Source: JAWXBK01 sp040878185
GTDB taxonomy: Bacteria; Pseudomonadota; Alphaproteobacteria; Dongiales; Dongiaceae
DNA length: 21,571 nt
Direction of reading: 5' to 3'
Assembly: GCA_040878185.1 (NCBI GenBank)
Contig: JBBDMS010000034.1
Span: 1 to 21,571 of the forward strand
A model generated the notes under the pieces. It did no database searches. It saw only the letters and a program-made list of their open reading frames with translations, and was not told the origin of the DNA. The position numbers and the translations under genes are program-made. Positions 1 through 5,168 of the stretch are shown piece after piece (within the stretch, counting starts at the first letter, position 1; each line of letters starts with the position of its first letter).

Positions 1-91
1 CGGCCTGTGAATTGGGGTTGGGCGGGGAATCGGGGTTCGAATCGGGGTTCGAATCGGGGGTGGGGGAATCGGGCGTGGGGTTGGCATTCAT
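1..91 (-). CDS. N-terminal fragment of an unidentified protein with a Pro/Asp/Ser/Asn-rich start (runs off the left edge)
   Basis: Read leftward from an ATG at 91, about 30 codons stay open to the window edge. They encode a low-complexity stretch with a repeated P-D-S-N unit, typical of a disordered N-terminal tail. The repeat comes from tandem copies of GATTCGAACCCC in the coding strand. No Shine-Dalgarno sequence is obvious, and an ATG at 87 in another frame is also open, giving a proline-rich peptide, so the frame is uncertain. The family cannot be recognised because the folded part lies outside the window. The gene is divergent from tRNA-Gly. I prefer the 91 start because its acidic, polar composition is more protein-like than the alternative. 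Confidence 0.4.
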   Translation of the reverse strand, partial: MNANPTPDSPTPDSNPDSNPDSPPNPNSQA

Positions 92-247
92 GGCGGCGCA
101 ATCTAGCCGCCGGCCGGCCGCCCTCTCAACCGCCGGTCTCGACCGGCGTGCGGGGGCGGCGCGCGGGCCGGACCAAGCGGATCGACATTCCCTCTGCTCC
201 GCTCCTTGGCACGGTTGGATTCGGTGGCGGGGCCCCGCCGGCAACAC

Positions 248-275
248 TTGCAATCCGGTCATTGCCGGCTAATAT
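248..275 (+). promoter_or_regulatory. Sigma70-type promoter of tRNA-Gly
   Basis: TTGCAA at 248-253 and TAATAT at 270-275 are separated by 16 nt and lie about 50 nt upstream of the tRNA. The -10 box is followed by a run of C and G, the discriminator type associated with stringently controlled stable-RNA promoters. It is one of the best consensus promoters in the window and has no competing downstream gene. Confidence 0.6.
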
Positions 276-323
276 CCCGCCCGCGCGCCGGCTGCCTCGT
301 TCGAGGGCCCCGATGCGCCGGAT

Positions 324-398
324 GCGGGCGTAGCTCAGGGGTAGAGCACAACCTTGCCAAGGTTGGGGTCGAGGGTTCGAATCCCTTCGCCCGCTCCA
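324..398 (+). tRNA. tRNA-Gly (anticodon GCC)
   Basis: The cloverleaf is complete. The 7-bp acceptor stem GCGGGCG (324-330) pairs with CGCCCGC (388-394). The D-arm contains TAGCTCAGGGGTAGAGCA. The anticodon stem caacc/ggttg (349-353, 361-365) carries the loop TTGCCAA with anticodon GCC at 356-358. The T-arm is GAGGGTTCGAATCCCTT. The discriminator is U395, and the 3' CCA (396-398) is encoded. It reads glycine codons GGC and GGU. It converges on the MFS gene that ends at 481. Confidence 0.97.
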
Positions 399-442
399 GT
401 TTCTCAATCGATCTTCCAGGATCAGTCGATGCATTCCCCGGG

Positions 443-459
443 CCGGGCTTTTGCCCCGG
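443..459. terminator. Possible hairpin between convergent tRNA-Gly and MFS gene
   Basis: CCGGGC (443-448) and GCCCCGG (453-459) form a 6-bp stem with one bulged C around a TTTT loop, in the short gap between the tRNA and the end of the leftward MFS gene. There is no T-tract on either side, so intrinsic termination is only a guess from its position. Confidence 0.25.
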
Positions 460-480
460 TCGCCGGCGCGTTCCGTGGCG

Positions 481-1662
481 TCAACGTCGCCGGCTGCGGC
501 GATGCACGAGGAACAGCGACGCTGCCAGCAGCATGTTGACGGCAGCCAGCGCACCGACGATTCCGAGCGTTCGATCCGGCCCCACCCACAGGATGAGAAA
601 GGCGCCGATCGAGGGTGTCGCGGCCTGCGCGATCAGGCTCGGCCGCGCGAGCCGTCCCATGATCGGGGCGTAGTCTTGCGCGCCAAACAGGGTTAGCGGC
701 AGCGTCGCGCGCGCGATCGATTCAAGACCGATCCCCGCTCCATAGACGATCACTCCGAGCGAAATGAGCGGGAGATCGCCGCCCAGCAGAGCAACGCCGA
801 GCGCTACGAACACGGCAGATGCCAGCTTCGTCCAGATCGGATGGTGATATTTTCCGATCAGCATCTCGATAAATCTTGCCGCAACCTGCGCCGGGCCGAT
901 CATGGCGCCCAATGCAACGGCATCGCCAAGGCTGATCTCGCGCGCCTGCAGAATGGCCAGCAGGTGAACGGAGATGATGGTTGAGATTGCCGATGCAACA
1001 GTGATGACCAGAGTCAGGAGCAGCAGAATCGCCCGCGCATGGCGCGGCGATGGCACCGTCACGCCGTCCCGCGGCGGATCGACCGGGTCGTGCCGGGGCT
1101 CCCGCGGCAATGCCGCGAGATAGATTCCAAGACAGATGAAGAGCTGGATTGCCGCATAGGCAAGGCAGGTGCCGCGCCAGCCGAGTGACTGCAGAAAGAA
1201 TGCGGAAAGCGGCCAGCAGATCGTGCTCGCCAATCCGCCGAACAAGGTGACGGTCGTAATGGACTGCCGGGCATCCTGTCCGTAGAGCCGTCCCAATGTC
1301 GAGAAAGCCGCGTCGTAGAGGCCGGCGCTCATGCCGAGTCCCATCAACACCCAGGCGCCGACGAACATCGGCAATGTCGGTGCAATCGCGAGGCCCAGAC
1401 AGCCGAGCCCAAGCAGGACGGCACTCGCCGCAAGAACGGGCCGCCCGCCGCGCCGGTGAATTTGTCGGCCGACGAACGGAGCGGTCAGCCCGGCAATCAG
1501 CAGGCCGAGCGACAGGCCGCCGACGATCCATGTCAGAGACCATCCGGTATCGCTGGCGATCGGCTGCGCCAGAACGGCGGGAAGATAATAGGACGAGCCC
1601 CAAGCAAAGATCTGAGTGACGCCCAGCGCAGGAACGATCAGGCGCGGCGCTGCCGAAGGCAT
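481..1662 (-). CDS. MFS permease of an ars-like cassette
   Basis: A 393-residue polytopic protein with the hydrophobic pattern of a 12-helix major facilitator superfamily transporter, probably an inner-membrane efflux permease. The N-terminal half has a first helix rich in aromatic and small residues, a short loop with G-R-Q-I-H-R-R-G-G-R-P (the A-like motif between helices 2 and 3), and glycine-rich helices. A charged Pro/Arg/Asp-rich loop near residues 190-210 separates the two six-helix halves. The sequence does not resemble ArsJ as I know it. It is the third gene of the leftward arsR-flavoprotein-MFS unit, 29 nt after the flavoprotein stop, with a weak ribosome binding site, so it probably depends on upstream transcription. 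The substrate is not visible in the sequence; export of a metalloid or of the flavoprotein's product is inferred from the neighbours. Confidence 0.85.
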   Translation of the reverse strand: MPSAAPRLIVPALGVTQIFAWGSSYYLPAVLAQPIASDTGWSLTWIVGGLSLGLLIAGLTAPFVGRQIHRRGGRPVLAASAVLLGLGCLGLAIAPTLPMFVGAWVLMGLGMSAGLYDAAFSTLGRLYGQDARQSITTVTLFGGLASTICWPLSAFFLQSLGWRGTCLAYAAIQLFICLGIYLAALPREPRHDPVDPPRDGVTVPSPRHARAILLLLTLVITVASAISTIISVHLLAILQAREISLGDAVALGAMIGPAQVAARFIEMLIGKYHHPIWTKLASAVFVALGVALLGGDLPLISLGVIVYGAGIGLESIARATLPLTLFGAQDYAPIMGRLARPSLIAQAATPSIGAFLILWVGPDRTLGIVGALAAVNMLLAASLFLVHRRSRRR

Positions 1663-1691
1663 TCGCTAGGGTTTGTACGGCGGGCGATGCA

Positions 1692-3080
1692 TCAGGCCGG
1701 CACTGCGATGCGCTTGTCGTCCCCGGAATCGACGGGCACGACAGGCCCGCTTCCCGCAGGCGCGTCCGCTGTCGCTTTGCCGCAACAATCCACACGATCG
1801 TCCACGCAATCGTCTTCGCAGATGCCGGTTTCGGGTAGGACGAGTTGCACATCGTCGGCTGCCTCGATATCGCCGGCGATCGCGGCGGCAACCGACCGGG
1901 CCTGTTCATAGCCGGTGAGAAGCAGGAAGGTCGGTGCACGTCCATAGCTCTTGACGCCGATCGTGTAGAAACCGGGCTCCGGATGGGAAACCTCACGATG
2001 GCCGTGCGGGGGAACGGAGCCGCAGGAATGCAGATTGGGATCGATCAGCGGCCCGAGCGCCTTGACGCCTTCCAGCCAGGGATCGAGTTCAAGCCGCAAC
2101 TCCCGTGTCATGTCGAGATCGGGGCGCTGGCCCGTGCACGCGATAATCCGGTCGAATGCGCCGGCGTGGACCGACCCGTTCTCTGTCATGCTCCGCAAGG
2201 CGATCCCGTCGGGTTCTTCGAGAACCGCCTGTGCGTGAAAGTCTCTGACGAGCATGATGCGCCCCTCCTCGACCTTGGATCGAAGCACCTGACCGAGCGC
2301 GCCGCGCGCGGGAAGCTGATCCGCTTCACCGCCGCCATAGATGCGGTTCATGCTTTTGCCGCGAACGATCCATGCGATGCGCGTATCGGTCGCATGCGCG
2401 GAAAGCTCAACAAGATCCAGCAGCACGTTGATGGCCGAGTAGCCGGCACCGAGCACTGCGATCCGCCTGTTCGCATAGTCCGCGCGCTGCCGGTCCAGAA
2501 CATCCGGCATGCCATAAGCGATACGATTGCCGTGCGCGATTTCGCCCTCCGCCTCGAGACCCGACGCGCCGAGCGGATTCGGGTTTTGCCAGGTGCCGGA
2601 CGCATCGACGACGGCCAGAGCGAGATCGATCCGCCGGCGCCCATCGCCGAGATCGACATGAATCTCGAAGGGGCGGGATGACCGGTCTTTGCTCGATATT
2701 TTATCGAGGCCGCGTCGCGTGATGCGTGCGACACGAGCCTGCGTGTGAATATGCGGCGCAAGCATCGGCAATGCGGCGAGAGGTGCCAGATAGTGCCGGT
2801 ACAAATCGCCGCCCGTCGGCAGGGCGTTCGGATTCTGTAATGACCAGCCCGATGTTTCCAGCAGCCGTCGCGATGCGGTATCGACATTCTGTGCCCAGGT
2901 CGTGAAGACGCGAACATGTGCCCAGTCGCGGATACTGGCGCCGACCGTGGTTCCCGCCTCGTAAACCGTAACGGGGATCCCGCGCTCGACAAGATGCGCG
3001 GCTGCTGCCAGGCCGATCGGACCGGCACCGATCACTGCAACCGGCAGATCGGCTTGGCTGGTCATCTTGTCCATCTGCAT
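1692..3080 (-). CDS. FAD/NAD(P)-binding flavoprotein with cysteine-rich tail (ars-like cassette)
   Basis: A 462-residue two-Rossmann flavoprotein. An N-terminal dinucleotide motif V-I-G-A-G-P-I-G-L (near residues 15-25) should bind FAD, and a second, I-A-V-L-G-A-G-Y-S (about residue 205), should bind NAD(P)H. This is the architecture of flavin monooxygenases and pyridine-nucleotide oxidoreductases. The C-terminus carries Cys421, Cys425, Cys432 and Cys433 after a L-V-L-P-E-T-G-I-C segment. From memory, related flavoproteins are often found beside ArsR regulators and MFS permeases in arsenic clusters. The start was set at ATG 3080 because GGAGGGG lies 6-7 nt upstream; a GTG at 3086 overlaps that site. 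One of the two operator-like palindromes lies just upstream. The reaction is unknown; metalloid or thiol redox chemistry is an inference. A general monooxygenase is the alternative. Confidence 0.8.
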   Translation of the reverse strand: MQMDKMTSQADLPVAVIGAGPIGLAAAAHLVERGIPVTVYEAGTTVGASIRDWAHVRVFTTWAQNVDTASRRLLETSGWSLQNPNALPTGGDLYRHYLAPLAALPMLAPHIHTQARVARITRRGLDKISSKDRSSRPFEIHVDLGDGRRRIDLALAVVDASGTWQNPNPLGASGLEAEGEIAHGNRIAYGMPDVLDRQRADYANRRIAVLGAGYSAINVLLDLVELSAHATDTRIAWIVRGKSMNRIYGGGEADQLPARGALGQVLRSKVEEGRIMLVRDFHAQAVLEEPDGIALRSMTENGSVHAGAFDRIIACTGQRPDLDMTRELRLELDPWLEGVKALGPLIDPNLHSCGSVPPHGHREVSHPEPGFYTIGVKSYGRAPTFLLLTGYEQARSVAAAIAGDIEAADDVQLVLPETGICEDDCVDDRVDCCGKATADAPAGSGPVVPVDSGDDKRIAVPA

Positions 3081-3097
3081 CGCCACCCCTCCGCGGC

Positions 3098-3119
3098 TAT
3101 TTCAATAATTATCGAAATA
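3098..3119 (-). promoter_or_regulatory. ArsR-type operator between arsR and the flavoprotein gene
   Basis: A 22-bp near-perfect palindrome, TATTTC-N10-GAAATA with a palindromic ATAATTAT core and only one mismatched base pair. It is AT-rich in a GC-rich setting and lies just upstream of the flavoprotein's Shine-Dalgarno site. It nearly repeats the site at 3490-3511 in inverted orientation. The location suggests a second regulated promoter inside the cassette. Confidence 0.6.
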
Positions 3120-3135
3120 TCAGGCCAAAAAATTT

Positions 3136-3450
3136 TCAGGCCGCTTTCTCGTCGCTTTGACAGGCCGCATCGGCACAGCATTCGTCGACGAGATAGCCGA
3201 TGAGACGATCCATCGCCGGATAAATTGCCCGACATAGCAATGTTGTGGCCTGGCGTTCCTGCGACACCAGACCGGCTTCGCGCAGATGCCGGATGTGATG
3301 CGACAGCGTCGATGCGGCGAGCCCGACCTTCTGCTGGAGCACCCCGCAAGCCAGACCGTCTTCGCCCGCGCGCACCAGCGCGCGATAGATCTTCAACCGC
3401 ACGGGACTGCCCAAAGATTCGAGCTGGCGGGCTGCTATTTCGAGTTTCAT
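3136..3450 (-). CDS. arsR: ArsR/SmtB-family metalloid-responsive repressor
   Basis: A 104-residue winged-helix repressor of typical ArsR length. The helix-turn-helix spans about residues 35-66, ending in A-S-T-L-S-H-H-I-R-H-L-R-E-A-G-L, a standard ArsR recognition helix and wing. Cys91, Cys92 and Cys97 near the C-terminus form a C-C-x4-C cluster, similar to the As(III) site of Acidithiobacillus ferrooxidans ArsR (adjacent cysteines plus a third a few residues on) rather than the C-x-C site of the plasmid R773 type. Cys35 and Cys73 are further thiols. It leads the leftward unit, with a 22-bp palindrome about 40 bp upstream of its ATG, so autorepression relieved by arsenite, antimonite or a similar thiol-binding metalloid is the natural reading. 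No strong Shine-Dalgarno sequence precedes the ATG. Confidence 0.88.
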   Translation of the reverse strand: MKLEIAARQLESLGSPVRLKIYRALVRAGEDGLACGVLQQKVGLAASTLSHHIRHLREAGLVSQERQATTLLCRAIYPAMDRLIGYLVDECCADAACQSDEKAA

Positions 3451-3489
3451 AGAAATATCATGCCGCCGTTTATCCCGGTCCGCAAGTGA

Positions 3490-3511
3490 TATTTCGATAA
3501 TATTTGAAATA
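3490..3511 (-). promoter_or_regulatory. ArsR-type operator upstream of arsR
   Basis: TATTTC-N10-GAAATA, 22 bp, matching the 3098-3119 site in reverse orientation with small core changes. It overlaps a shorter palindrome AATATTT-G-AAATATT at 3499-3513. A further half-site, GAAATATCA, lies at 3452-3460 immediately before the arsR start codon. It is probably the autoregulatory operator of arsR. Confidence 0.6.
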
Positions 3512-3516
3512 TTGGC

Positions 3517-3712
3517 CTGCTTGGGGTCCTCTCGACGCGCCCTCGCGCGGCGCTCGCGACCGACGTGCGCACGGCCCGGGCCGGTATCGGGTCGAACACT
3601 TGCCGCTCTGGGCCCCGGGTCCGTGGATGCTGCGGGTCGATCTGCTGATCGACGATTTCACACAGCGCAGCGCGCAGGGGAAGTCATGTTGGAGCCTTGG
3701 CCCGGTGGCTAG
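3517..3712 (+). pseudogene. Degraded 3' remnant of a small exported-domain gene (YtkA/FixH-like)
   Basis: Three successive rightward frames join into one plausible protein C-terminus. The first reads ...A-L-A-T-D-V-R-T-A-R-A-G. The next reads R-Y-R-V-E-H-L-P-L-W-A-P-G-P-W-M-L-R-V-D, then L-L-I-D-D-F-T-Q. The last reads G-E-V-M-L-E-P-W-P-G-G followed by TAG. The P-W-M-L-R-V-D-L-L-I-D-D-F-T core resembles the end of YtkA-like or FixH-like domains, which handle metals or redox partners outside the cytoplasm. Two frameshifts are needed, the second near a GGGG run at about 3677. No 5' part exists, because the arsR operator begins immediately upstream. Its TAG shares a CTAG with the stop of the convergent cupin gene. 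The family call is from pattern memory only. Confidence 0.4.
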
Positions 3713-4101
3713 CGCCGGTCGCGCGGATCGGTCGTGGAATGCACGGTCGGCTGCGGCGTCGCGGTCAGCACGGTTACGCCGTCGGGCGCATGGAAGCGAT
3801 GCCAGCAGCCCTGCGGCACGACGGTCAGCATGCCGGCGCTCAGATGCAATTCCTGATCGCCATCGTGCGCGAGGATCGTGAGCCTGGTTTCGCCAGCCAG
3901 AATCTGCACCAGCTCGTCGCCGTGATCGTGCCGCTCCCAGGCGCTCGAGCCGGCGAAACTGCCGGCGAAGATCGCGCCGTTGCCGAAATCGGCCAGCGTT
4001 GCAAACGCCCTCTCCGCCTCGTCCTCGGGCGTATCGGGGCGGCGGTCGCGCAGCATCGGCAGCCGGGCGAGCTCGGTTGCGACATGGACGGGCTTCGGCA
4101 T
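3709..4101 (-). CDS. Small cupin-domain protein
   Basis: A 130-residue single-domain cupin. Motif 1 is W-E-R-H-D-H-G-D-E-L-V-Q-I-L-A-G-E (about residues 55-71), with candidate metal ligands His58, His60 and Glu63. Motif 2 is G-M-L-T-V-V-P-Q-G-C-W-H-R-F (residues 90-103), with His101 as the fourth ligand. Start: ATG 4101 has GGAAAAGAGG about 6 nt upstream; an in-frame TTG at 4119 overlaps that site and is less likely. It is probably a cytoplasmic metal-dependent binding protein or enzyme; small cupins of this kind cannot be assigned a substrate. It is transcribed leftward, apart from the surface-protein cluster, from which a terminator separates it. Confidence 0.8.
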   Translation of the reverse strand: MPKPVHVATELARLPMLRDRRPDTPEDEAERAFATLADFGNGAIFAGSFAGSSAWERHDHGDELVQILAGETRLTILAHDGDQELHLSAGMLTVVPQGCWHRFHAPDGVTVLTATPQPTVHSTTDPRDRR

Positions 4102-4209
4102 GGCGCGCCTCTTTTCCAACGCGAATTGCGAGGAGGCGAATGCTACAGCATTGATGCCGATGTCGCGCGGGCATCCGCCGCGGTGTTGCGATCGACGATC
4201 TGTCGCGGG

Positions 4210-4244
4210 AAAAAATTGACCCGCTGCGGGCTGGGCAGCGGGTC
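4210..4244 (-). terminator. Rho-independent terminator of the TadE/TadG-like cluster
   Basis: A perfect 10-bp stem GACCCGCTGC (4218-4227) with GCAGCGGGTC (4235-4244) around a 7-nt loop. In the leftward direction it is followed by AATTTTTT (complement of 4210-4217). It lies about 100 nt after the stop of the short TadG-like gene. Confidence 0.85.
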
Positions 4245-4343
4245 AGGGGTAGGAGGCATTCAGGACCGGCGTCGTATTTTGTCGGGCGCTCCCCGTCGAG
4301 GCGCCGTATCGGCGCCGCGAGGGCCCAAACCTGTTCGATATCG

Positions 4344-4853
4344 TTACTCGGCGACCGCCACCGACGAGGCGATGATGCTGGCGTCGAAATCGCCGAACAT
4401 GCTCGCGAATTCGAGCAGCACCGCGTTGCCGTTATTGGCGTCCATGCGGATCGTGACGCGCACCGCATTCGCCGGCTCGCTGCCCGCGTCGAAGCGCTGC
4501 TCGACCGCGTCCCAATGGCCGGCGACGATGTCCGATGCGTCGAGCACGTTGCCGTACTCGGCGACCGGGAGCTGCTGTTCGGCCGCGGCGATCGCGCTTG
4601 CAACCGCGTGGTCGCGATCCTGCAGCGACGAGACCGCCGCTTCCGCGGCTGCTTCCGCGGCGAGCTCGGCGCGATGATTGGTCATGTAGAAGTGGCTGCC
4701 GTCGATAGCGAGGCCGCCCATGCCGCCGAACAGGCTGAGCAGGACGGTGCCGCCGATCAGAACGGCGCCCGCATTGTCGCGGAAGAATTTCCGACTGTGG
4801 CCCGCGCTTTCCTTACCGCTCAGCGCGTCGACCAGAAGATTAATGATGGCCAT
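4344..4853 (-). CDS. Short TadG-like protein, anchor plus small domain only
   Basis: A 169-residue protein with a cytoplasmic N-terminus, one membrane segment at about residues 28-50 (A-G-A-V-L-I-G-G-T-V-L-L-S...G-L-A-I-D-G-S), then an alanine-rich helix. This is the Tad_N/TadG-type anchor. The middle part aligns with the two larger paralogues upstream (Q-Q-L-P-V-A-E-Y-G-N-V-L-D-A-S-D; V-R-V-T-I-R-M-D-A-N-N-G-N; L-E-F-A-S-M-F-G). It stops where their variable exported domain would begin, so it is a naturally short family member rather than a truncation: it ends with TAA and is followed by a strong terminator. Its own putative promoter lies in the 315-nt gap upstream. It is probably an envelope protein of a Tad-like system. 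Confidence 0.75.
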   Translation of the reverse strand: MAIINLLVDALSGKESAGHSRKFFRDNAGAVLIGGTVLLSLFGGMGGLAIDGSHFYMTNHRAELAAEAAAEAAVSSLQDRDHAVASAIAAAEQQLPVAEYGNVLDASDIVAGHWDAVEQRFDAGSEPANAVRVTIRMDANNGNAVLLEFASMFGDFDASIIASSVAVAE

Positions 4854-5168
4854 GCCCTGTGCCCCTGCCTTGTTTCTTTCGTTTGCTCAACGCTGGATTT
4901 CGCCCTGCTTCCTTATCCCTGCGTTGGCGCCGCATCGCCGGTCTGTGGCCGGGCCGACGATGCGGCGCGCTTTCAGCCGCAGGGCCAAGAAGCGTGCGGA
5001 GCATCACACTCGGACCGCCTATACGGTCAACTATACGGGGGCATTAGCCGGTTATTCATTTGGCCCAGGGCCGTCGCGCCGGGGTGAGCGTTATTATCGT
5101 CTAAAATCAATTACTTGTATGGAACGCTCAGCGCCGGCGGTTATGCGGCCGCCGCCGTTGGGCTATAG
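4854..5168. other. 315-nt gap between TadG-like genes
   Basis: No convincing coding region. It holds a putative promoter with CCGTATAG direct repeats (5003-5038), an AT-rich patch at about 5090-5120, and a GC hairpin CGGCGG...CCGCCG at 5135-5154 just after the stop of the upstream gene. The hairpin has no T-tract, so partial read-through is possible. Confidence 0.5.
5003..5038 (-). promoter_or_regulatory. Putative promoter of the short TadG-like gene with overlapping direct repeats
   Basis: On the minus strand, TTGACC (5030-5025), a 16-nt spacer and TGTGAT (5008-5003) make a plausible sigma70 promoter. Two exact copies of CCGTATAG (5038-5031 and 5026-5019), separated by TTGA, overlap the -35 box, which is the arrangement of a regulator binding two direct repeats. 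The leader would be about 145 nt. Confidence 0.4.

Noticed and set aside
20..75. Possible CRISPR-like or satellite repeat at the left edge
   Set aside because: Only two 12-bp units with no spacers; explained by a peptide repeat in a coding frame.
126..554. Leftward open frame of 142 codons across tRNA-Gly
   Set aside because: Its middle (S-G-R-R-D-S-N-P-R-P and following) is the familiar false translation of a tRNA antisense strand; the real feature is the tRNA.
722..1996. Leftward open frame of 424 codons overlapping the MFS and flavoprotein genes
   Set aside because: Arg/Ser/Pro-rich with no domain. It is an out-of-frame shadow of two recognisable genes on the same strand.
324..3720. Attachment-site duplication of the tRNA-Gly 3' end at the far side of the ars-like cassette
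   Set aside because: No copy of the T-arm and acceptor sequence was seen between 3450 and 3720, and no integrase gene is present.
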